Shown here: positions 1 to 4,812 of the stretch, piece by piece | Layout: the number at the start of each line of letters is the position of its first letter | Position numbering within the stretch: position 1 is the first letter of the stretch | Source: Bacteroidales bacterium | GTDB lineage: Bacteria; Bacteroidota; Bacteroidia; Bacteroidales; UBA932 | DNA: 10,728 nt | Direction of reading: 5' to 3' | Assembly: GCA_017478685.1 (NCBI GenBank) | Contig: JAFVDC010000048.1 | Span: 1 to 10,728, forward strand | Notes under the pieces: generated by a model | Databases searched by the model: none | Seen by the model: the letters and a program-made list of their open reading frames with translations, nothing else | Told to the model about the DNA's origin: nothing | Translations under genes and position numbers: made by a program

Positions 1-138
1 CTGCTGGGCTGTGAGCCAGCAATTCTCAAGGTTCTTAAGGCCGAAAGAGCCGAATGCGAGCTGGTTTCCACGACCGGAATTGCCCTTCATGCGGTTTTTC
101 TGTTCCCTTCTGAATTTTGTTCTTTTAGGCTGTAACAT
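1..138 (-). CDS. rplP: 50S ribosomal protein L16, N-terminal part (cut by window edge)
   Basis: L16 sits in the large ribosomal subunit near the A-site tRNA and the peptidyl transferase centre. The minus-strand ATG at 138-136 opens a frame that runs to the window edge without a stop (46 codons). It begins [16 protein letters not shown] and continues [20 protein letters not shown], the highly conserved L16 N terminus; the family is about 135-145 residues, so about two thirds lies outside the window. The initiator MLQPK is the standard L16 start. In nearly all bacteria rplP directly follows rpsC in the S10 operon; here the nearest upstream gene on this strand is DUF4294, and rpsC is about 10 kb upstream. 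A promoter of its own (227-257) is visible. The identification is secure; only the C terminus is unseen. Confidence 0.96.
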   Translation of the reverse strand, partial: MLQPKRTKFRREQKNRMKGNSGRGNQLAFGSFGLKNLENCWLTAQQ

Positions 139-226
139 TGCTGTAATGTTTTTAAATTTTCCTTACTAGTCCCTAACTTATTGAAACTCAGCTGGTTGGG
201 TGCATTTTGCTCCAATTTCGGGATTG

Positions 227-257
227 CAAAGTTACAAAAAAAATCCGAATCTCCAAA
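227..257 (-). promoter_or_regulatory. Bacteroidota-type promoter of rplP
   Basis: On the minus strand TTTG (257-254), a 19-nt spacer and TAACTTTG (234-227) match the Bacteroidota housekeeping promoter pattern TTTG-N19-21-TAnnTTTG. Transcription would begin near 223, leaving a leader of about 85 nt before the L16 ATG, long compared with the 15-20 nt predicted for other genes here. This promoter would be expected only if rplP is the first gene of a transcription unit. Confidence 0.75.
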
Positions 258-305
258 TTGTTTTGAAGATTTTTTCAATATTTTCTACCGCGATTTTTGA
301 TACTT

Positions 306-360
306 AACTGAAGTATTATCAGCGCTTTACGCTATATGATAAAAAAAAGTTCCTTCAGTT
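306..360. repeat. Nested inverted repeat between DUF4294 and rplP
   Basis: Outer arms AACTGAAG (306-313) and CTTCAGTT (353-360) are perfectly complementary. Inside them TTATCAGCG (316-324) faces CGC (330-332) plus TGATAA (337-342) with a TATA bulge and a CTTTA loop. An eight-A run lies at 341-348. On the minus strand the T run lies before, not after, the inner hairpin, so this is not a textbook intrinsic terminator for the DUF4294 gene that ends 12 bases away. It may still act as a 3' RNA structure. Function unknown. Confidence 0.45.
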
Positions 361-371
361 TTCGACAATTT

Positions 372-1130
372 CTATCTGTCCAGTTTTATCTCACCTATTT
401 CGGCCACGGGAGGATCCTCCCAGAAGACGGACCAGTAGAGGGCCGGGAACTCCCCTGCCTTCCAAGCCTGGACCAGGAGTTCGGTGTCGGCATCGGCCCC
501 GGTGGGGTCGTAGGTGCTCTTGAGGTCGTTTTCGAAGAATTTGGCAATGCCCTGCCAGAAGCCCGCGGCAACCCCGTTCTTGTACTCCTTTATTATTTCA
601 TAGGAAGACATGCCGGTTTCACGGTCTATGAGCTTGAGCATGAGGGCACCGTCGTAGATGGTCATCTTGCGGAAGATGCCTTCGTAGCTCTTGAAAAGCT
701 GTTTCTGGACATCCTTTATGTAGCGGTCCTTCTTGATGGAGTTCATGTTTTCAGCCTTAATGACGCTGTCGGCCTTCTGGACGATGGGGCCGGCGGCTTC
801 GGCATAAGGATACACGCGCGCAAAGCGGTAAACCAGCTTGTAGTAGTCTTTCCAGCGTTTGTCCGATGTGCCCTTCCGGCGGGTGGTTATCCATACGGGC
901 CGAAGTTTGTCGTAGTAGGTGGTGTCTCCGTTTTCCACTTTCATGCGAAGCCATTCACCGCTCTGGGGAGCCTCGCTTCCTTCGCGGATAGCCTGAGCGC
1001 GGTTCAGGGCCTCGCGCTGGTCCTTTGCCGCCTGCATCGCCTTCCGGACATGCCCCTGCGCCCCGGCGTCAAATGCGAAGCCGGAGAGAAGAAGCGCGGA
1101 CAGGATGATATGAAATGCTGTTTTCATCAT
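372..1130 (-). CDS. DUF4294 family exported protein
   Basis: This is a Bacteroidota-restricted protein of unknown function, about 252 residues. The N terminus MMKTAFHIILSALLLSGFAF is a signal peptide ending near AGA-Q, so the product is probably periplasmic and not a lipoprotein. The middle carries the DUF4294 signature YYKLVYRFARVYPYAEAAG followed by a Lys-rich helical stretch (KKDRYIKDVQKQLFKSYE), and a C-terminal part with YEIIKEYKNG and an Ala/Trp-rich FWQGIAKFF segment. The frame could be opened 11 codons earlier at 1163, but that start lies upstream of the predicted promoter and would put non-signal residues before the signal peptide. ATG at 1130 or 1127 fits better; the transcript may be leaderless. 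It lies 57 bp after lpxH on the same strand but has its own promoter. No enzymatic motif was seen and no function is proposed. Confidence 0.8.
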   Translation of the reverse strand: MMKTAFHIILSALLLSGFAFDAGAQGHVRKAMQAAKDQREALNRAQAIREGSEAPQSGEWLRMKVENGDTTYYDKLRPVWITTRRKGTSDKRWKDYYKLVYRFARVYPYAEAAGPIVQKADSVIKAENMNSIKKDRYIKDVQKQLFKSYEGIFRKMTIYDGALMLKLIDRETGMSSYEIIKEYKNGVAAGFWQGIAKFFENDLKSTYDPTGADADTELLVQAWKAGEFPALYWSVFWEDPPVAEIGEIKLDR

Positions 1131-1132
1131 GG

Positions 1133-1164
1133 CAAAGGTAGTATTTTGCAAATAGTTTGCCAAA
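1133..1164 (-). promoter_or_regulatory. Promoter of the DUF4294 gene (probably leaderless)
   Basis: Minus-strand TTTG (1164-1161), a 20-nt spacer and TACCTTTG (1140-1133) fit the Bacteroidota consensus. The -7 box ends only two bases before the ATG at 1130, so the predicted start of transcription falls on or next to the start codon. Confidence 0.65.
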
Positions 1165-1166
1165 AT
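1143..1166. promoter_or_regulatory. Palindrome across the DUF4294 promoter spacer, possible operator
   Basis: On the plus strand ATTTTG (1143-1148) and CAAAAT (1161-1166) form outer arms, and CAAA (1149-1152) with TTTG (1156-1159) form inner arms around TAG, with one unpaired C at 1160. The 24-bp near-perfect dyad covers the -33 box and most of the spacer, a position where a bound dimeric repressor would block RNA polymerase. That it is an operator is inference from symmetry and position only. Confidence 0.35.
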
Positions 1167-1187
1167 GAGATTAACGGCAGAAGCGCC

Positions 1188-1916
1188 TTACGGACGGGCG
1201 CTGAGCTCTCCCGTTTCGGCATCAAAGACAAGCCAGTTGGGCTCTTTCCAGTCGGCCATCACAAGGAGGCGGGAACCACCAACAGGGATGTCCCAGAAGG
1301 TGTGGTAGTGGCCGAAGATGAAGTAGTCCACCTTTTCCGTGCAGGCGCTGCACCACTGGTACAGGGGCTCGGACTCACCTTTGAACACATATTTGGGAAC
1401 AGGCTTGCGGGTGCGGGACTGGCGGCTCCAGGTTTTGCCCCAGCCTATGCCTATGCGGGGATGGAGGGCCGAAAACATGGCGCGGAAAAGCTTGTTGTGG
1501 AACATCCACTGGATACGCTTGTACTTCTTGTTGCCGTCCCCAAGCATGTCTCCGTGGCCAAGGCAGAAGCGCTTCCCGCCAATCTCCGTATAATAAGGCT
1601 GAGTCTTGGGGCATATCATGCCAAGCTCCGAGAAATAACCGTAGCTCCACTGATCGTGGTTGCCCTCAATGAAATAAACCTTCACGCCGGCATCCATAAG
1701 GTCCAGGAGCGCAGCGAAAACCTGCGCATAGCCCTTCGGCACAACATCCTTGTACTCATACCAGAAATCCCAGATGTCACCAAGCATGTACAGGGACTCC
1801 GTGCGCTCTGCGGGAATGCCTCTCAGGAACTCCACAAAGCGTTTTTCGCGCTCCGGAGCCTCCGGAAGGCGAAGCCCCAGATGGACGTCCGAGACAAAAT
1901 AAGTAAGGTTTCTCAT
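1188..1916 (-). CDS. lpxH: UDP-2,3-diacylglucosamine diphosphatase (LpxH-type metallophosphoesterase)
   Basis: LpxH cleaves UDP-2,3-diacylglucosamine to lipid X and UMP at the inner face of the cytoplasmic membrane, the fourth step of lipid A synthesis. The 242-residue protein shows the full calcineurin-like metallophosphatase set: SDVHLG (D10, H12), LGDIWDFW (D47), GNHD (N86, H87), GHGD (H121) and GHYHT (H203, H205), which would bind a di-metal centre. The GDIWDFW form and the size match LpxH rather than broad-specificity phosphodiesterases. The ATG at 1916-1914 shares one base with the uppP stop (TAATG); a longer frame to 1970 would run into uppP and adds residues unlike the family, so it was not used. 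Translational coupling to uppP places lipid A and undecaprenyl phosphate metabolism in one unit. A related Bacteroidota paralogue of unknown substrate cannot be fully excluded. Confidence 0.88.
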   Translation of the reverse strand: MRNLTYFVSDVHLGLRLPEAPEREKRFVEFLRGIPAERTESLYMLGDIWDFWYEYKDVVPKGYAQVFAALLDLMDAGVKVYFIEGNHDQWSYGYFSELGMICPKTQPYYTEIGGKRFCLGHGDMLGDGNKKYKRIQWMFHNKLFRAMFSALHPRIGIGWGKTWSRQSRTRKPVPKYVFKGESEPLYQWCSACTEKVDYFIFGHYHTFWDIPVGGSRLLVMADWKEPNWLVFDAETGELSARP

Positions 1917-2734
1917 TAGGCGAGGATGAATATGAGGGCCGCCACCACAAGGCAGTACAGCGCAAACCAAAGAAGTTTGGCCCTTTTCACAATGGCTATC
2001 ATGACCTTGCAGGCGAAAAGGCCGCTCAGAAAGGCCGAAATGAAACCAAGGACAAGGGGAAGCGAGCCCACCCCTGCGCCGAAGGTCTCGGAACCCATGG
2101 CAACTTTAAGAAGGTCCAGAGTCTGCTCCCCGATGATGGGGATGAGCACCATCAGGAAGGAGAACTGCGCCATGGCCTCGCGCTTTACGCCGCAGATAAG
2201 GCCGGTAGCGATGGTGCTGCCGCTGCGGGAGATGCCGGGCGCCACGGCGAAAGCCTGTGCAAGGCCCACCACAAACGCCTGCCAGTAGGAAATGCCGTTG
2301 CGGGTATCCTTTGCCACAGGCACCCTGAAGCGCTTTCCGGCGCTGTCCGAAATCCAAAGGAGGGCCGCCGTAATGCAAAGGCCGATGGCCACGTTCCTGA
2401 GGGAACCACCGAACAGGGCGTCTACCTGGTCCTTGAAAAGGAAGCCCACCAGGGCAACCGGGACAAGGGAGACCAGGATCTTGCAGATGTAGTCTGTTTC
2501 GTCGTTGTATTTGAACTTGAAAAAGCCCTTCAGGAGGTTCACGATAACGCTCCAGAACACCACCAGCGTTGCGATTACAGTTGCAAAATGCACCGCCACC
2601 GTGAAATCCAGGAAGCCCTCGGAGTCTGCACCAAGGATTTCCTTGAATATCATGAGGTGTCCGCTGGAGGACACCGGAAGGAATTCAGTAAGGCCTTGTA
2701 CTATTCCCAATAATATTGCCTGCCACCAATCCAT
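1916..2734 (-). CDS. uppP: Undecaprenyl-diphosphatase (BacA/UppP)
   Basis: This integral membrane phosphatase recycles undecaprenyl pyrophosphate to the monophosphate carrier used for peptidoglycan and surface glycans, and confers bacitracin tolerance when abundant. The 272-residue protein starts MDWWQAILLGIVQGLTEFLP, as the family does. Key residues are visible: the QGLTE motif with E17, SSSGH with H26, and PGISRSGST (166-174) with R170. Several hydrophobic helices alternate with short loops up to the C terminus (LVVAALIFILA). Length and motifs match the family exactly. The ATG is 43 bp downstream of the DUF3098 stop, across a small repeat, and its stop overlaps the lpxH start. Linkage to ftsX and DUF3098 is a usual Bacteroidota arrangement. 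Confidence 0.95.
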   Translation of the reverse strand: MDWWQAILLGIVQGLTEFLPVSSSGHLMIFKEILGADSEGFLDFTVAVHFATVIATLVVFWSVIVNLLKGFFKFKYNDETDYICKILVSLVPVALVGFLFKDQVDALFGGSLRNVAIGLCITAALLWISDSAGKRFRVPVAKDTRNGISYWQAFVVGLAQAFAVAPGISRSGSTIATGLICGVKREAMAQFSFLMVLIPIIGEQTLDLLKVAMGSETFGAGVGSLPLVLGFISAFLSGLFACKVMIAIVKRAKLLWFALYCLVVAALIFILA

Positions 2735-2748
2735 ATATTATTCTTTTT

Positions 2749-2775
2749 GAGATTCTTCGCTTCGCTCAGAATGAC
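2749..2775. repeat. Small dispersed palindromic repeat inside the ftsX-lpxH operon
   Basis: The stretch between uppP and DUF3098 contains GATTCTTCGCTTCGCTCAG followed by AATGAC, with complementary ends ATTCT and AGAAT around a GC-rich core. Strings of this form, read on the other strand as GTCATTCTGAGCGAAGCG, are from memory a common short intergenic repeat in Bacteroidota and other bacteria. Only one copy was seen in this window, so the repeat status rests on recall. Confidence 0.5.
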
Positions 2776-2777
2776 AG

Positions 2778-3008
2778 CTATTTGCCAAATTTTCCCATTA
2801 TGGCGATGACTTCCAGAACTATTCCGGCCACAATCACCAGAGGAGCGGCAACCAGGCGGCGGAAGTCGAACATTGCGTAGTTGAACACCTGGGGGTCGTC
2901 GGAGCCGCCCCCGCTAAGGAGAAGAAAGCCGGAGGCCATCACAAGAAGCCCCGCTATCATCAGTTTAAGTCCTTTGGCCGAAGTGGCCATCTTGTCTTTA
3001 TTGTCCAT
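2778..3008 (-). CDS. DUF3098 small membrane protein
   Basis: A 76-residue protein with two predicted membrane helices (about residues 14-32, LKLMIAGLLVMASGFLLLS, and 52-70, VAAPLVIVAGIVLEVIAIM). The loop between them carries the family hallmark DDPQVFNYAMFDFRRLVAAP, with the NYAMFDFRR block and an Ala-Pro entering helix 2. DUF3098 is found mainly in Bacteroidota and almost always directly after ftsX, as here (3-bp gap), which suggests a role linked to FtsX or the division site; that link is inferred from gene order alone. Function unknown. The start ATG at 3008 is the only one before the first helix that does not run into ftsX; an internal Met at codon 7 is possible. Confidence 0.88.
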   Translation of the reverse strand: MDNKDKMATSAKGLKLMIAGLLVMASGFLLLSGGGSDDPQVFNYAMFDFRRLVAAPLVIVAGIVLEVIAIMGKFGK

Positions 3009-3011
3009 AAA

Positions 3012-3896
3012 TCAGTATGCGTAGAGTTGGTCCCTGTTGTAGCCCACCAGGCGCCCCACCACGAAGAACGTGCTTATGGCGCAAATGAAAACGCCGGCGG
3101 CCACCATGACTCCCATGGTTATGAGGAGGGTGTCCAGGGTGAATATGGAGAACATCTGGGCGAATTCGCCTTTGAGCACAAACAGCATCCCCACAAGGAG
3201 GAGAATGGCGAGAAGCGCCGCAAACAGCCCCTGAAGGGCCGCACGGCCCACAAACGGGGCGCGGATATAGCCTTTTGTGGCACCCACAAGGTGCATGGTG
3301 TGAATGGAGAAACGCCTTGAGAACAGTTCCAGGCGCACCACGTTTGAGATGAGCACGAAGGAGATGAAAAGAAGCAGCCCCACAAGCACCGCCAGGCCTA
3401 TTGAAATCTTGGCGAGGTTGGCGTTGAGGGCATCTACCAGCGACGTCTGGTAATTGACTTCCTCCACAAGAGGGGACTCGGACAGGATCTCCTTCATCAT
3501 CTTGAGGGAGTCGGACTGGACATATTCGGCATTCAGGTTGACATCAATGGAGATGGGGACGGGCGCGGTTTCAAACACGTCCAGGAAATCACGGCCAAGG
3601 AGGGCCGACATTTCCTCCACGCCTTCCTCCCTTGAGACAAAACGGGTGGAACGCACTCCCGGGAGGGCCGAAATCTTGGATTCGTAAGCAAGGCCGTCTT
3701 CCTCAGAGACCTGCTCCCTCAGAAGCACCGACACCTGCATGTTCTCCTTGAAATAGTCCGACACGGCCCTGGCGTTTACAAGAAGGATGGTGCCTACGCC
3801 AACAAGGAGCAGCACCAGCGAAAGACTGATAACCGTTGAAATCCATGCGCTGACAAGACGCCTGCGCATTGCTACGTTACTCTTGTATCCAGCCAT
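3012..3896 (-). CDS. ftsX: Cell division protein FtsX
   Basis: FtsX is the membrane subunit of the FtsEX ABC-type complex, which at the septum converts ATP hydrolysis by FtsE into activation of periplasmic cell-wall hydrolases. The 294-residue protein has the expected topology: a short cytoplasmic N terminus rich in Arg, helix 1 at about 18-41, an extracytoplasmic domain at about 42-163 (starting DYFKENMQVSVLLRE), helix 2 at 164-187, a cytoplasmic loop with the conserved MHLVGATKGYIRAPF segment (201-215), helix 3 at about 219-241 and helix 4 at 254-280. ftsE is not in the window; in Bacteroidota it is often elsewhere. It is the first gene of the ftsX-DUF3098-uppP-lpxH run, with a promoter 20 bp upstream, and the ATG at 3896 fits that promoter. 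Confidence 0.93.
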   Translation of the reverse strand: MAGYKSNVAMRRRLVSAWISTVISLSLVLLLVGVGTILLVNARAVSDYFKENMQVSVLLREQVSEEDGLAYESKISALPGVRSTRFVSREEGVEEMSALLGRDFLDVFETAPVPISIDVNLNAEYVQSDSLKMMKEILSESPLVEEVNYQTSLVDALNANLAKISIGLAVLVGLLLFISFVLISNVVRLELFSRRFSIHTMHLVGATKGYIRAPFVGRAALQGLFAALLAILLLVGMLFVLKGEFAQMFSIFTLDTLLITMGVMVAAGVFICAISTFFVVGRLVGYNRDQLYAY

Positions 3897-3915
3897 AATG
3901 AGCCTAATTTCGGCC

Positions 3916-3947
3916 CAAAGTTACACCAAAGCACGGAAAAAGTCAAA
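3916..3947 (-). promoter_or_regulatory. Promoter of the ftsX-DUF3098-uppP-lpxH operon
   Basis: Minus-strand TTTG (3947-3944), a 20-nt spacer and TAACTTTG (3923-3916) give a full Bacteroidota-type promoter. The start point would lie near 3912, for a leader of about 16 nt before the ftsX ATG. Confidence 0.7.
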
Positions 3948-3956
3948 AAAAATTAG

Positions 3957-3964
3957 TAACTTTG
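3957..3964 (+). promoter_or_regulatory. -7 box for the glgA-like/DUF4270 operon
   Basis: TAACTTTG at 3957-3964 is an exact -7 element about 20 bp before the ATG at 3985, giving a predicted leader near 17 nt. No TTTG is present at the -33 distance (about 3932-3938 reads CACGGAA), so this promoter looks weaker than the divergent ftsX one or depends on another factor. Confidence 0.5.
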
Positions 3965-3984
3965 TGAGTTAAAAGATTGTTACA

Positions 3985-4812
3985 ATGGCTGATTCCGCAA
4001 AGAAGATACTGTTTGTGAATTCCGAGATGTTCCCATATCTGCCGGAAGGTCACATTTCTAACCTCTGCCGAGAACTTCCCCAGGCCATCCAGGAGCGCAA
4101 AAACGAAATCCGTGCGTTCATGCCGCGCTACGGATGCATCAACGAGCGCAAAAACCAGCTCCATGAGGTTATCAGGCTGTCCGGAATGAACATTATCATT
4201 TCGGACGTAGACCGCCCCCTCGTGATCAAGGTGGCGTCTGTTTCGGCAGCCAGGATCCAGGTGTATTTCATTGACAACGAGGACTATTTCCGCCGCAAGG
4301 CCGTTTACCACGACGACCATGGCAAGTTCTTCCCGGACAATGGTGAAAGAGCCATTTTCTTTGCAAGGGGCGTGCTTGAAACCGTCAAGAAACTCCGCTG
4401 GGCACCGGACATCATCCACTGCTCCGGCTGGATTTCCCATGTCCTGCCGCTCTACCTCAGCAAAGCCTACAGGGAGGACCCCATTTTCACGGGCGCCAAG
4501 GTGGTGCTGTCGCTGTTTGAAGACACCCCCACGGAATCTTTCGCACCCGGTCTTGACAAAGCCATCCTCTTCGGCGGGGTCAAGCCCAAAGACGTAGCGC
4601 TCCTTACGGAAGCCCCGTCAGGCATAGAACTTGCAAAACTTGCTGCGCAGTATTCAGACGGCATCATCCTGGGAAGCCCGGATGTAAACCCGGAACTCGT
4701 GAGCCACGTGGGCACGCTTGGCGTCCCGGTCCTGGAGTACCAAAAAGAGATGTACACCTCAGATGCCTACGCAGACAAGTACAACGCATTTTACGACCAA
4801 ATCCTGAAATGA
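3985..4812 (+). CDS. Glycogen/starch synthase-like protein, N-terminal GT5 half only
   Basis: The 275-residue product resembles only the N-terminal Rossmann domain of GT5 glycogen synthases (GlgA is about 470-500 residues). GT5-like blocks are visible: IRAFMPRYG (42-50), VYFIDNEDYFRR (93-104), DNGERAIFFARGVLE (118-132) and PDIIHCSGWIS (141-151). Two catalytic hallmarks are altered: the N-terminal KTGGL nucleotide-sugar loop is replaced by FPYLPEGHIS (16-25), and the HxHDW block reads HCSGW. The C-terminal GT-B half is absent, and the frame ends cleanly in a stop overlapping the next gene's start (ATGA), so this is not a frameshift. Bacteroidota commonly carry this short form next to DUF4270, usually near panC. 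It is often annotated as glycogen synthase, but catalysis seems unlikely; a sugar-nucleotide-binding or regulatory role is inference. Confidence 0.82.
   Translation: MADSAKKILFVNSEMFPYLPEGHISNLCRELPQAIQERKNEIRAFMPRYGCINERKNQLHEVIRLSGMNIIISDVDRPLVIKVASVSAARIQVYFIDNEDYFRRKAVYHDDHGKFFPDNGERAIFFARGVLETVKKLRWAPDIIHCSGWISHVLPLYLSKAYREDPIFTGAKVVLSLFEDTPTESFAPGLDKAILFGGVKPKDVALLTEAPSGIELAKLAAQYSDGIILGSPDVNPELVSHVGTLGVPVLEYQKEMYTSDAYADKYNAFYDQILK

Noticed and set aside
134..150. Hairpin AACATT/AATGTT around the rplP start codon as a regulatory switch
   Set aside because: Only six mostly A-T pairs, too weak to claim as a feature alone; mentioned only as part of the leader.
87..278. A 63-codon minus-strand frame overlapping the rplP start
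   Set aside because: It runs across the rplP promoter and into rplP in another phase, has no recognisable domain, and would start upstream of the predicted transcription start.
336..1919. A 527-codon plus-strand open frame
   Set aside because: It lies antisense to the DUF4294 and lpxH genes, which both show clear family motifs; its translation has no recognisable domain and reflects codon bias of the opposite strand.
1917..1970. N-terminal extension of LpxH by 18 residues
   Set aside because: It overlaps uppP; the family begins directly before the SDVHLG motif, and the TAATG coupling fits the shorter start.
3943..4440. A 165-codon minus-strand frame at the start of the glgA-like gene
   Set aside because: It is a shadow of the plus-strand gene, with no homologous features; it would also cross the divergent promoter region.
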